A DNA stretch of 64,000 bases from Batillaria attramentaria (Eukaryota; Mollusca; Gastropoda; Batillariidae), in NCBI GenBank assembly GCA_018292915.2, contig JACVVK020000204.1, positions 907,001-971,000 on the forward strand. Reading direction: 5' to 3'. Of this stretch, positions 52,755 to 61,310 are shown in pieces. A program made the translations under genes and the position numbers. The notes below the pieces were generated by a model. It worked only from the letters and a program-made list of their open reading frames with translations, did no database searches and had not been told where the DNA came from. The first letter of the stretch is position 1; each line of letters begins with the position of its first letter.

Positions 52755-53249
52755 TCACAATGAACTTGCGAAATCGTTGCCCCAGTAGAGCTGAGATTGA
52801 GGCGGTTGAACGTCTGGCAAATCTGTAGCATTCAGGTGTGTGTCACTCGAATTCTGCTCAAAACAGTGTTGAATCAAATTGTCAATATACTGATCGTCCA
52901 CCATTCGTTGAATCGGGTACTTAGGTTTTTCTGGGGTCGCGGTAGCTGGCGGTAGCGGCGGCGGCGACGACGGCTGCTGTTGTTGTTGTTTCAGTTCACT
53001 GGTCTGTTTGTTATACTCAGCGACAAGTCTTGATTTGACTTTTCCCAAGCGCTGAAATTCAGCCAGATCCAAACTGACGCCACGTCGCGCAGGAACTACT
53101 TTGCCTCCTTTGACATCAGATCGAGCAGAATAATGGCGAATGTAAATCTTGACAGTACCTCGCCAAGTTTTCACGCTGGCGTAGATATTTCGCCCCAGAG
53201 GAAACAACGTGTCGTTTGAAGTCAAAACGCCACTCTGCGATGATGTCAT
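52755..53249 (-). CDS. PC4-like single-stranded DNA-binding/transcription coactivator homologue
   Basis: 164 residues. Residues ~14-70 match the PC4 (SUB1/p15) fold: FPLGRNIYASVKTWRGTVKIYIRHY (curved beta strands with the G-R-N-x-Y-A-S-V and W-R-G-x-V-x-I-x-I-R pattern), then GGKVVPARRGVSLDLAEFQRL (the K-x-x-P-x-x-x-G-V-S-L turn and helix). PC4 binds melted or single-stranded DNA and assists transcription and replication. A Gln/Pro-rich linker (86-107) and an acidic/polar C-terminus follow. It has its own TATA box (53325-53332) in the 3' flank of the protease gene. In a protein-primed replicon such a protein could coat displaced strands; this role is inferred. Confidence 0.75.
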   Translation of the reverse strand: MTSSQSGVLTSNDTLFPLGRNIYASVKTWRGTVKIYIRHYSARSDVKGGKVVPARRGVSLDLAEFQRLGKVKSRLVAEYNKQTSELKQQQQQPSSPPPLPPATATPEKPKYPIQRMVDDQYIDNLIQHCFEQNSSDTHLNATDLPDVQPPQSQLYWGNDFASSL

Positions 53250-53324
53250 TTTCTTCTTCTTCTCCAGGCCGCGTGGTGTAAGCCGGTTAAAGTGAATAAC
53301 ACCAGTGCGCGCAGGTACCTCGAG

Positions 53325-53332
53325 TTTTTATA
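53325..53332 (-). promoter_or_regulatory. TATA box for the PC4-like gene
   Basis: CCTATAAAAACTCGAG on the minus strand, ~75 nt upstream of the ATG at 53249 and just 14 nt past the protease stop codon, so it separates the capsid cluster from this gene. Confidence 0.6.
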
Positions 53333-53345
53333 GGTAACCTTTTTC

Positions 53346-53810
53346 CTATGCAAACGCGCGTCTAAAAAGCTGAGTCACTTTACGATCATTGGCTGTTGGT
53401 GAGTAAGCCCTAAAAATAGACAGGGCCTTCGACATGGTATCGCCGTGACTTTTGCGTATCAGATAATACAGGACGTAAAGCCCACAAGTAGAGCTTAACG
53501 CATCTTGCAGGACCCGATCATTATATCTGTAGTAGCGACAATTTCTTACAAGAAACTCTTTAATGTCACGATGGCGAGGGGGCAGACCATAGCTATCAAA
53601 ATATTCTGCTGTACAAGTACGAGCATCAAACCAAATCGCGACCCAATGCTCTCCTACATGACCAGCAGGGGCTGTATTTACTACAAAAGCATGATGGTGA
53701 TGTTTTGGTAATAGACGCCGGGGAAGTCTGTCGCGGGGAAAAACACCGCGAAAAACGTGTCTGGCAGTTCGATGGTGGGCCAGCACGCGTGTCAGTTGTC
53801 GGTTGTTCAT
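53346..53810 (-). CDS. Adenain-like cysteine protease (maturation protease)
   Basis: 154 residues, intact. Cleaves capsid/core precursors in this lineage. The catalytic set is visible in order: His55 in GEHWVAIWF, Asp72 in EYFDSYG, Gln102 (oxyanion) in LQDALSSTCG, and Cys109. This is the His-(Asp/Glu)-Gln-Cys order and spacing of adenovirus protease and the related Ulp1-type fold. The length is slightly shorter than adenovirus protease. Its start codon overlaps the major capsid stop by ATGA (53807-53810), implying coupled or polycistronic expression. Confidence 0.93.
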   Translation of the reverse strand: MNNRQLTRVLAHHRTARHVFRGVFPRDRLPRRLLPKHHHHAFVVNTAPAGHVGEHWVAIWFDARTCTAEYFDSYGLPPRHRDIKEFLVRNCRYYRYNDRVLQDALSSTCGLYVLYYLIRKSHGDTMSKALSIFRAYSPTANDRKVTQLFRRAFA

Positions 53811-55096
53811 GATGAAAAGTCAGTAATAATTTGGCGACTGCGGTCAATTTCCAGTAACGAATCCAGTTCTCCGTAAATGATAGCTTGCAAAGCGTTGGGG
53901 ATCGGGTTAGCAAATTTGATTTCTAAACGCAGACTACCGGTTTTTATCAACTCCACTTGATTGCCATCCAAAAGACTGGGACTCAAATCAAACACAAACA
54001 GACAGTAGCCATGTGGAAACTCTTGGTATTTAATACCGTGTCCGTGCTGGCTGTTGACCAAATTGAAATAACTGCGCACGTACTGACCGTGTTCAAAATC
54101 AGGCGTCAAAGGTTTGGCCGGAATCTGCTTACCGTCCAAATACAGTGACAAAAATGTCAGTCCATGAGGTTGAAAATTAAAAGGATTACTGTTGTACGCG
54201 CCATTAGAGGCGGCGCTTTGCACTAGCCCGACCACGACTCTGTTGGGGAGTTGTGATAAAAAGAGATTATCTAAAACCACAGACAGACTGCCTTGAGCCA
54301 ATCCATGCGTTTTAATGACTGCACGTTTTAAAGGGTATTTAGCTGTGCGCTTTTCTGGCGCCTTCGCGTGACTTACGGTCACGGCTGGGTTCAGTTTTAC
54401 TTTCCGAACAAACAGACTAGCTTGTGTAATAATTACTCGAAACCCAGCGGCAGGGTCGTGGGCCATCAAGACAAAACTGTTTTTGGCAGGAATGAGTCTA
54501 ATTTTGACGTCTACACCATTTACAAGATAGCGCTCTTGTTTAAAAATATCCACTGAAGTCTTCCCATTAAATCCATTTCTCGACTTTCAGCCGTTAAGGC
54601 TCGCCTCGACACTAAACCGGTATTATCAGCGCCTTGCGTGTCGTCAAAATGGCTTGCGGTGTCTTTGTAAAAACCCTCCGCAGTCAGATGCGACTCTTTC
54701 GCCTCAATTCCAAAACTTAACATTTTTTCGATATAGGCTTTATACGGGTAAGTATTTTCAGAGTTTGTGACGAGAGTTGAATTAAATGTAACGTCCACTT
54801 GTGAAAACAGAGTGCAAAATGTTATTCACCGGAGCGACATCCGCGCCGGCTGCTAAATTGTTACCGTTGGCGCGAGTTACTTTACATCTCACGTGTAAGT
54901 AAGTGTTAGACAAATCCATGTACTCATCCGTAGCGCCTGATACGTAAAACTCGATGGGGGCTCCGGGTGCCAGTGTGGCCAAAGGATGAAATTCCACATG
55001 ACTGCCGTGTTCGACCGAGGTTTGGGTCGGGGGCATGGAAAACAGATCAAGTCCGGAATCGACAGATTCACAGCTCTGTGGGTGCAGCAACGACAT
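53807..55096 (-). pseudogene. Major capsid protein (double jelly-roll), two frameshifts
   Basis: Three overlapping frames read in order: 54782-55096 (starts MSLLHPQSCE, contains IEFYVSGATDEYMDLSNTYL and HVRCKV), 54520-54798 (NTYPYKAYIEKMLSFG, ESHLTAEGFYKDT), and 53807-54553 (RLIPAKNSFVLM, RVVVGLVQS, NPFNFQPHGL, HGHGIKYQEFPHGYCLFVFDL, ending YGELDSLLEIDRSR). Together they make about 430 residues, the normal length of the Polinton capsid protein assigned to the double jelly-roll class. Single-base shifts near 54800 and near 54545 break it; neither is in a long homopolymer. It should therefore not yield a capsid from this copy. Confidence 0.9.
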
Positions 55097-55102
55097 GGTG
55101 AA

Positions 55103-55549
55103 TTAGTCAAAAATATCAGTGACGTGTCTTCGAGCAGCTCTTTTTCTCGTTTGACGCCTTTTACGACTAAACTCTTGCTTTATACGTTTTGTGTTGGGCT
55201 CGCCGGGTGGTGCGGCGGCGGCGGCGGCGGTGGCGGCTCCTACAGCTTGATTCAGTATACGTCGACCGGCCTGTTGCGTTCTCCGCTTAGCTGCTGATTT
55301 AAAGTCTTGACCCGACAAGACATCGTTAACGATTTGCATCCCGGTCCTAGCGCCCGTTTTTAACAAACTTTTCCCGGCGCTTTTTAGTAAGGGAACAGCG
55401 GATCTTAGCACACCGCCTAATATATTTCCTAGACCCTGACCGCGCATCATCGCGCCTCCACCGCGAAATACTGGTAAACCGCCATTGCCTGCCTGTAGGG
55501 CAAAGTAATCGTGGTACGCTTTTGCGTCACAGGTATACGGACACTTCAT
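55103..55549 (-). CDS. pX/pVI-like core or membrane-active minor protein
   Basis: 148 residues from the ATG at 55549 (the frame is open further upstream but that would overlap the penton gene). Begins with an aromatic stretch (KAYHDYFALQAGNG), a Gly-rich segment (VFRGGGAMMRGQGLGN), an amphipathic hydrophobic helix (VLRSAVPLLKSAGKSLLKTG), an Ala run, and an Arg/Lys-rich tail (FSRKRRQTRKRAARR). This matches the Polinton/adintovirus protein compared with adenovirus core protein X. MRGQ/G (35-39) and ILGG/V (43-47) fit the two adenain cleavage consensus forms, so it may be a maturation substrate. Frame intact. Confidence 0.75.
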   Translation of the reverse strand: MKCPYTCDAKAYHDYFALQAGNGGLPVFRGGGAMMRGQGLGNILGGVLRSAVPLLKSAGKSLLKTGARTGMQIVNDVLSGQDFKSAAKRRTQQAGRRILNQAVGAATAAAAAAPPGEPNTKRIKQEFSRKRRQTRKRAARRHVTDIFD

Positions 55550-55551
55550 TG

Positions 55552-56301
55552 TTAAATTCCTTCTAAACGCCTCGGGCGGAAATGAAGTGTGACGATGCTC
55601 TTTCCTTGTTCGAATGAAATGGGTTCTCCCGTGTAAGGGGTTATAAGGATTTCTATCGTGTTGAATTGTTTCCGACACAGAGGTACGTAATGAGGTTTAT
55701 CAAAACGCTCATACAAGATGCTTTTAGAAAAATCTGTACAGGGGACGGTGCGTAGGAGTGGTACGTTGACGTCACCGACCACTCGCTGTTGCACAATGTC
55801 ACAATAAACATACAGAGAATGGTATTGCGTGTACAGATCAAGCATTCCGTTAGCTAAATAGGTTCCAGGACCAACCAAAGTATTGCTTTTAAACCCTAAC
55901 AACTTTTGTAAATCAGACCCGAGCTCTAACCGACAGTGCTTATACAAAACGACGTACATGCGCTTTGTCGAGTCTTTAAAATGAAATCGGACATTGCTTT
56001 GAGCTGTAATGGCAGCAACTTGGAAGTTTAACGCTGTGACAAGCTGTTCGGGACTCGCGTACAGGCCATCAGGTAGCGTCCCCACCTTTAACACAGCGCG
56101 TTTATCGTCTTGTATGACTTTAAATTGAAACGTATCGCCTTTAACGTTATAAAAACTACCGGGAACGTTAATTTCCGCAAGACCCACTTCCCATTCTCCG
56201 TTCAGATCAACTGACTGAGGGAGCTTTGTATAAAAATGAGCCGCGTTATTGTCAGGATAGTGGTTTAAACTGCTGTTACTAGGGAGCGTCACGTAAAACA
56301 T
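55552..56301 (-). CDS. Minor capsid (penton-like) single jelly-roll protein
   Basis: 249 residues, intact. The N-terminus FYVTLPSNSSLNHYPDNNAAHFYTKL and LNGEWEVGLAEINVPGSFYN is the conserved signature of the Polinton minor capsid (penton) protein, in which W-E-V-[AG]-L-x-E-I marks a jelly-roll strand. The middle carries FKVIQDDKRAVLKVG and LLGFKSNTLV, and the end ILITPYTGEPISF and LHFRPRR. The start (56301) overlaps the membrane-protein gene; the pX-like gene begins 3 bp beyond the stop. Confidence 0.85.
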   Translation of the reverse strand: MFYVTLPSNSSLNHYPDNNAAHFYTKLPQSVDLNGEWEVGLAEINVPGSFYNVKGDTFQFKVIQDDKRAVLKVGTLPDGLYASPEQLVTALNFQVAAITAQSNVRFHFKDSTKRMYVVLYKHCRLELGSDLQKLLGFKSNTLVGPGTYLANGMLDLYTQYHSLYVYCDIVQQRVVGDVNVPLLRTVPCTDFSKSILYERFDKPHYVPLCRKQFNTIEILITPYTGEPISFEQGKSIVTLHFRPRRLEGI

Positions 56302-56554
56302 TTCTACGCTCTAAAGTCGGATTGGGCAGGGCGTATCCTAGAGAAGCGCTAAGCAAGGAAATCCACAAACTTTCCGACGGATGTCCTCGCGTTAAATTTA
56401 TTAACGAAACAATAATGACCATGCAGATGATGAGCATCTGACATATAAAAACAACTTCACTACGCGGTACTCTCCGCCCCCATACACGCCAGAGTATCGA
56501 CCTTCTTGCTCCGGTGTCTTCTTCTTTTTCCTGATTCTCTTGTATGTCAGTCAT
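56279..56554 (-). CDS. Small membrane protein of the Polinton
   Basis: 91 residues from the ATG at 56554, which overlaps the integrase stop as ATGA. A charged N-terminus (TDIQENQEKEED), a basic patch (RVWGRRVPR), one clear transmembrane helix (VVFICQMLIICMVIIVSLI, 34-52), and a second, shorter hydrophobic segment (LWISLLSASLGYALP, 63-77) followed by a charged tail. Small proteins of this type sit next to the penton gene in other Polintons. Function unknown; a role in virion membranes is conjecture. Confidence 0.65.
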   Translation of the reverse strand: MTDIQENQEKEEDTGARRSILWRVWGRRVPRSEVVFICQMLIICMVIIVSLINLTRGHPSESLWISLLSASLGYALPNPTLERRNVLRDAP

Positions 56555-57605
56555 TGAACGTGTTTGGCCGGGATCCACGAGTCAAATGACGACGGGTAGC
56601 CGAGCCAGCGAATTAAATATTCTTTTCTTCCACCAGGGCCTCGCCGCGATTTAAAAATTTGTTCAATCCTATAGACTTGTTTTTCACCAACTTTTTGTAG
56701 CTCTTCTTTATAAAAACTCCCTTTCAATTCCTCGCCGTGATCGTCTTTGATTTTATAAGTAACAGGTCGTGTACTTAATACGCGGCTTAAAGTAAACAGC
56801 TCTTGCGTCCAGCCCGGTAAATACCCTTTCTTAAACGACCGACGCGCTTTAGAAATGCGAACGCGGTCACCAATGTTTAGCTGAGTCACCGACTGTTTTC
56901 CTTTTCGTCCGTATAACGCCTGCCACACCTCTTCGCTCGTTTCAGCTGTTACTTCAACGGGTGCACGTCGAATACTCCGGTGATACGAATGATTGTAACT
57001 GTCGACAACCTGAGGTAGAACATCCACGTAGCGCAAAGTATTTGTGTGGGTAAAATATCGCCAGAGTCTTTCTTTCAACGTGCGATTAAATCTTTCCACG
57101 ATCGAGGCTTTTATGTCTTCGTTTTCTGTGGTAAAAAAAAATACACCTTGTGCTTGGACAAAAATTGTTGAAAAACACGGTTCATAAATTCTGTTCCTTT
57201 GTCTGTTTGCAGTTTTAAAGGTTTCCGTCCATCCGTCTCAAAGATGTGTTCAAACGCTTTCGTTAGCGACGCACCCGTCTTGTTCTTTAAAGGCACGACC
57301 CACGCGTACTTGCTCAACACGTCGATGCAGGTTAGCAAGAAGGTATAACCGTCATTATACTTCTTCAATTTTTGCACATCTATTAAGTCGGCTTGCCACT
57401 GGTGATCGATTCCTCCTACGATAACACGGCGACGTGAAAATCGGTGTCTAACAGGTTTGTGTAATGTATACGTATCTTGATGAGACAACCACTGTTGTAT
57501 GTCTCCGAGTTTCGCTTTAGGTACAGCTCTTTTTAAACTTTGCACACCACCAAAACTGCCAGGGAGCTTAGGATTATAGTACCGCTGTCGCAACGCTTTA
57601 GACAT
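56551..57605 (-). pseudogene. Retroviral-type integrase with C-terminal chromodomain, one frameshift
   Basis: Inserts the linear element with 6-bp staggered cuts. From the ATG at 57605: a His-containing N-terminal helical part, then the DDE core with Asp73 (HQWQADLID), Asp135 (LQTDKGTEF) and, in the second frame (56551-57099), the catalytic Glu in ERFNRTLK. Next is an SH3-like DNA-binding region (NIGDRVRISKARRSFKKGY) and a chromodomain (YRIEQIFKS... YLIRWLGYP.. DSWIPAKHV), which may steer insertion to marked chromatin. The frame breaks in a run of nine T (57132-57140), so a length error in the homopolymer could explain it. Otherwise it is well preserved. Confidence 0.92.
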
Positions 57606-57612
57606 TTTTTTT

Positions 57613-58431
57613 TTAGTCAAATAACGCCTCCCAATGTATACGCGGCGATTTAAAGTGTCGGGGTGATGGTGATGACGATGATGAGCGAATAAGAGGAGAT
57701 TCCTGTCGACGACGACGACGACGACGAACGCGAGGGCGCGATCGGTCTGCTGTAACTGAAGGCGTAGAGGGTGTTGCAGCATCCCTTAAAGACGACGCAT
57801 GCCTGTTCCGTTGTAAGTAGTCCCAGCGCTTCAGGTTGCCTACAATTTCACGCGGTACGTTGGCGCGTTTCAAAGCACGAGCAAATACATTCCACCCCTG
57901 CGGAGTTTCCACTTTTTTCCGAGCGCGTAGTACATCATTGACTAAATCAGACATATTTGACCCGTCGATGGTTACGCCTTCGTATACCAACTGACCTCTT
58001 TCATCCCAGGTCAATTCAGGATCCTCTTTAAGATGCTCTAAAAGTAACCGCGCTTTCTTATGCATCGTTTTAGGAACACTGGCGAGGACACGGTTTTCTA
58101 ATTTTTCTTCTAAGCTGCCAGCACTAGACGACGGCGGTGCTGGCTGTGTTGCCGAAGCACTTTCAGCGGTGGTTGAAGCGATTTCCACTCTACCGATCGG
58201 TTTCTGACGGTACTCTTTACTAAAATGTCTGTAGCGGTGCAAAGCCTGTTCATAGCGTCTGGCTTTTTCCAACGGTTCTAATGCTGCATCTTGTAAAACT
58301 TGCGTTATCTCCTGGTCCAAACCGACAATATTCCCATTTAAAATTTCCGTTACGGGTGGTGGTGGTGGTTTTTGTTCTTGTCGTTTAAGCCATTCCGGGT
58401 CGACCAATACCATTTTCTTCGTGTACTCCAT
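57613..58431 (-). CDS. Conserved Polinton protein of unknown function (272 aa)
   Basis: 272 residues, intact, starting MEYTKKMVLVDPEWL (a second Met at residue 7 is possible). It has a Pro-rich stretch (KPPPPPVTE), a helical region with acidic/basic residues (QEITQVLQDAALEPLEKARRYEQAL), a linker, and a C-terminal globular part (LTWDERGQLVYEGVTIDGSN, DVLRARKKVETPQGWNVFARAL) ending in an Arg/Ser-rich tail. Proteins with this MVLVDP start and the YEG-x-x-I-x-GSN motif recur in invertebrate Polintons between the ATPase and integrase; their role is not known. It ends 7 bp before the integrase start. Confidence 0.7.
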   Translation of the reverse strand: MEYTKKMVLVDPEWLKRQEQKPPPPPVTEILNGNIVGLDQEITQVLQDAALEPLEKARRYEQALHRYRHFSKEYRQKPIGRVEIASTTAESASATQPAPPSSSAGSLEEKLENRVLASVPKTMHKKARLLLEHLKEDPELTWDERGQLVYEGVTIDGSNMSDLVNDVLRARKKVETPQGWNVFARALKRANVPREIVGNLKRWDYLQRNRHASSLRDAATPSTPSVTADRSRPRVRRRRRRRQESPLIRSSSSSPSPRHFKSPRIHWEALFD

Positions 58432-58439
58432 TTTTCTTG

Positions 58440-58764
58440 TTATTGCCCGAGCAAAACTTGTCCTAGCACACCTAATACTGGACCTAACACAGCGCCGAGA
58501 AATCCACCTTTCTGCAAAAGTGCTTTTCGGTGCTTTAAAGAAGTTTTCTTGCTCGCCAAGGTTCTAAGCGTCTGTTTATGTGCACGAAGTTTTTGTTTCT
58601 GACGCGGGGTCAAACGCACACGCCCTTTTAAAATATTGAATGAACACTCGCACAACGTTTGAATCAGTTCACGGTCCCCGGATCGGATAATAGCTTTCAC
58701 GACTTGCGGTTTAGCTTTCGATAAAAATTTCAATAACGCCGCGTTGCGTTTTAGCCGCGCTCAT
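58440..58764 (-). pseudogene. Small basic conserved Polinton protein, N-terminal frame lesion
   Basis: The frame 58440-58733 encodes LKFLSKAKPQVVKAIIRSGDRELIQTLCECS..., a Lys/Arg-rich middle (RQKQKLRAHKQTLRTLASKKTSLKHRKALLQKGG) and a hydrophobic Gly-rich end (FLGAVLGPVLGVLGQVLLG). It is commonly found next to the Polinton ATPase. No ATG lies in this frame; the natural ATG at 58764, overlapping the ATPase stop (ATGA), is one frame off, so a small indel in 58735-58762 has separated start and body. Function unknown; the C-terminus looks membrane-active. Confidence 0.65.
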
Positions 58765-59381
58765 TTTTGAAGGTAAACGGTCACACCTTGAGGCGAAAAA
58801 ATATCAGTTCGTAGGCGCAAATGTTCGGGTGTTTCTTGTCGGAGATCAATCAGCAAATAACCGTGACTTTTTGAAACAGCGTCTTTATATGCTTCTAACA
58901 TATATTGAGTTTTTCCAGGGTACATTTGTTTTGCCAGTGCTGTTATTTGGGACGCGTCACGCGGGTTTTTAAACACGACTAAATAATGACTGTTTAAGCT
59001 TATCGTTCGCTGTTCTTTGTTTTTTCCAAATAAATTTTGCACGATGTACATAACGGAGATGTTCAGGTGATGACTGCCTTTCGTAAACAGCTGTGTCACG
59101 CGAGAATCGGTTTCATGCATGAGATCATCAATAATAAGAAGACAGCGTTTGTGACCTGTAAATTTCGACATATCAGGTAATCCCTCCTGAAATTGCACGC
59201 CTCGCAGCTGTAGCTTGTCATATAACGGTTGCCAAACACCGTAACACCAAATAATTTCCTCCGGCACGGGGACCATAATATCCTTCAACCGATCTAAACA
59301 CTGATTGACAAAATAGCTTTTGCCGCTTTGTGAAGGCCCTGCAATAAGACAGGTAAACGGATGCTGAAATCGCGGATCCAT
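58761..59381 (-). CDS. Genome-packaging ATPase (A32/FtsK-HerA family)
   Basis: 206 residues from the ATG at 59381 (the frame opens further upstream to 59438 but the MDPRFQHPF start is the usual one). Walker A GPSQSGKS (15-22), Walker B LLIIDDLM (81-88) followed by a sensor-type VMYIVQNLFG (Gln/Asn) and a C-terminal ISLNSHYLVVFKNPRD arginine-finger region. This is the packaging motor of Polintons and related PRD1-adenovirus lineage viruses. Intact. It is the first gene inside the right TIR, so its promoter probably lies in the TIR repeats; a pyrimidine-rich TTTCTCTCAG 12 bp before the ATG resembles a splice acceptor. Confidence 0.94.
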   Translation of the reverse strand: MDPRFQHPFTCLIAGPSQSGKSYFVNQCLDRLKDIMVPVPEEIIWCYGVWQPLYDKLQLRGVQFQEGLPDMSKFTGHKRCLLIIDDLMHETDSRVTQLFTKGSHHLNISVMYIVQNLFGKNKEQRTISLNSHYLVVFKNPRDASQITALAKQMYPGKTQYMLEAYKDAVSKSHGYLLIDLRQETPEHLRLRTDIFSPQGVTVYLQK

Positions 59382-59439
59382 GTCTGCTGGGTAACTGAGA
59401 GAAACAAATGAAAACCAACAGTTAAATATCATCATCATG

Positions 59440-60114
59440 TGGGACCCCTATCCTAAATGGGAGGCGCTGACAGCTGTCACTTCATGATCTCCCTGTATTA
59501 CTTCACTGGAGGCTATGGCCGTGATCTCAGGTTCAGGTCAAATGGCTCCCGGTCTCCCTACCTAAATGGGAGGCGCTGACAGCTGTCACTTCATGATCTC
59601 CCTGTATTACTTCACTGGAGGCTACGGCCGTGATCTCAGGTTAAGGTCAAATGGCTCCCGGTCTCCCTACCTAAATGGGAGGCGCTGACAGCTGTCACTT
59701 CATGATCTCCCTGTATTACCTCACTGGAGGCTATGGACGTGATCTCAGGTTAAGGTCAAATGGCTCCCGGTCTCCCTACCTAAATGGGAGACGCTGACAG
59801 CTGTCACTTCAGGAGCTCCATGTTTCCCCCATTTATCTTGTATTACTTCACTGGAGCACCCTAACAGTTCAGGTTATAAGGTGAAGCCCTGATTCTATAG
59901 GGGCGTGTCCTAAAGTTTACGTCATAAGGTTAAGGGCATGACCTGAAGTTATAAGGCTGTGACCTGAGGACGTGATTTCAGGTTAGGGCTATGACCTGAG
60001 GCTAAGGACGTGACCTCAGGTTAGGGCCTTGACCTGAGGCTAAGGACGTGACCTCAGGTTAAGGTCAACTGCTCCCTACTCCCTAGGGGTTGAGGGGTCG
60101 CAACTTATACTACT
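59440..60114. repeat. Right terminal inverted repeat with 109-bp tandem units
   Basis: The outer part (59795-60114) mirrors the left TIR with few differences, including the AGGTCA-rich zone, GACGTAAACTTTAGGACACG and the terminal ACTACT. The inner part is three-plus tandem units of exactly 109 bp (starting at 59455, 59564, 59673, 59782), each carrying AAATGGGAGGCGCTGACAGC, TGATCTCCCTGTATTAC and GGCTCCCGGTCTCCC. Left and right differ in unit number. Confidence 0.95.
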
Positions 60115-60120
60115 AACGAT
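60115..60120. repeat. Polinton target site duplication, right (AACGAT)
   Basis: Directly after the right TIR terminus, identical to 44766-44771. Confidence 0.95.
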
Positions 60121-60221
60121 GAAAAAGCCAGCACAAATATTTGGCCCCAGCCAGGATCGAACTCACGACCCGAGCATTAGAAGTCCAACGCTCTACCATT
60201 CGACCACCCCGGCTCCCCTAT
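60115..60221 (-). mobile_element. SINE-B remnant, right part, split by the Polinton
   Basis: AACGATGAAAAAGCCAGCAC to CCACCCCGGCTCCCC matches the tRNA head and body of the SINE-B at 18631-18741. The other end of the same SINE survives only as ~16 bp left of the Polinton (44756-44771). Confidence 0.9.
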
Positions 60222-61250
60222 ATAATACAAAGGTGTTTTGCCCGAAACAGGAAACTTTATGTCTGTTTCGTCGACTATCAGCGTGCTTACGATTCTGTAG
60301 ACAGAACAATGCTTTGGTTTGTGTTAAATCAGATAAAGATATCGTCCAAAATGACCCGGATGCTGAAAGCCATGTATGAGTCGGTAGGTGCATGTGTCAG
60401 ATCAGGTTTCCAGTATTCCGATTTTTTCGACTGCCTCCGGGCGTCCGTCAAAGATGCTTGGCGAGTCCAGTTACCTTCTCTTTATTAATAAACGAAGTTG
60501 CAAATTGTGTAAATGAAAACGGCAAACATGGCATACAACTGCTGCTAGGGTTCCAGGAATTGTTCTCCTTGCTGTTCGTAGATGACGTGTCTCTAATGTC
60601 AGCTACCCCTGTTAGGCTCCAGAACCAAATCTCAAACCTTGAACGTGCATCGAAAAACCTTGGCTTACAAGTTAGTCTTGAGAAAACAAAAGTAATGGTG
60701 TTCAGGAAAGGAGGGCATTTGTCAGCAAAAGAGAAGTGGTACATTGGTTCAACACAAATAGAAGTAGTAAACAGTTACAGGTACCTTGGTTTCACGCTCT
60801 CTACCAAACTATCGTTCACAAATGCTCTCCTTGACTACGCCAAGAAAGGGAAAGACAAAGTCGCACAACTTTTAAAAACCACGTTTAGGTTAGGCAACCT
60901 CAACCCCTCTATATTCTTTAAACTTTTTGGCGCGCAGGTAGCGCCCACGCTATTATATTCAGCGGAGGTGTGGGGAATGACTGCCTTTGCCGTAATTGAG
61001 AAGGTTCACTTGTTCGCCATTGAAAGGTTCATGAGCGTCGATATCCGAACACCGAATCATATGATGTACGGTGAGACTGGCAGACACCCCCTTCATGTTA
61101 ATAGCACTGTTCGAGCTGTGAAGTATTGGTTAAAGTGAAGCACTATGCCCGACTCAAGACTGCCAAAACAAGCCTATAACATGCAGCTGACGTTAGTTAC
61201 AGGACAGGCAAATCATATAAAAGATACTTTACTCAGTCATCGCTTTGATC
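60222..61250 (+). pseudogene. LINE-A copy 4 reverse transcriptase, right of the Polinton
   Basis: Near-identical to 18742-19630 with the same frame breaks (60141-60488 then 60392-61138): VDYQRAYDSVDRTMLW, PPGVRQRC, LLFVDDVSLM, SLEKTKVMVF, LYSAEVWG. It then continues past the point where copy 1 diverges, with VRAVKYWLK and a decayed C-terminus to about 61310. Shared defects show the two copies descend from an already dead, duplicated element. Confidence 0.85.
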
Positions 61251-61310
61251 ATGTTTGGCAGAATGGGGGAGTTAGCGACTGGAGAGCGTTTTTAATACTG
61301 TTAAAACAGA

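Larger units (their letters stand above)
44772..60114 (-). mobile_element. Polinton/Maverick (virus-like self-synthesising DNA transposon), 15.3 kb
   Basis: Bounded by long TIRs starting AGTAGTATAAGTTGCG and ending in its complement, with 6-bp duplications. It carries the full Polinton gene kit on the minus strand: PolB, c-type (retroviral-like) integrase, A32/FtsK-family ATPase, adenain-like protease, major and minor jelly-roll capsid proteins, and several small conserved proteins. Extra genes are a PC4-like protein and a CARD/zinc-finger protein. At least five frame lesions make this copy non-autonomous if they are real. Intact termini and target duplications argue for a fairly recent insertion. 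Mobility and virion formation are inferred from the family. Confidence 0.97.

Noticed and set aside
54520..54810. Introns in the major capsid gene instead of frameshifts
   Set aside because: The three frames overlap by 17-34 bp without missing sequence, so nothing is left to splice out.
58372..58602. Plus-strand frames within the Polinton (for example 53505-53711, 54986-55297, 58372-58602)
   Set aside because: Antisense shadows of identified minus-strand genes.
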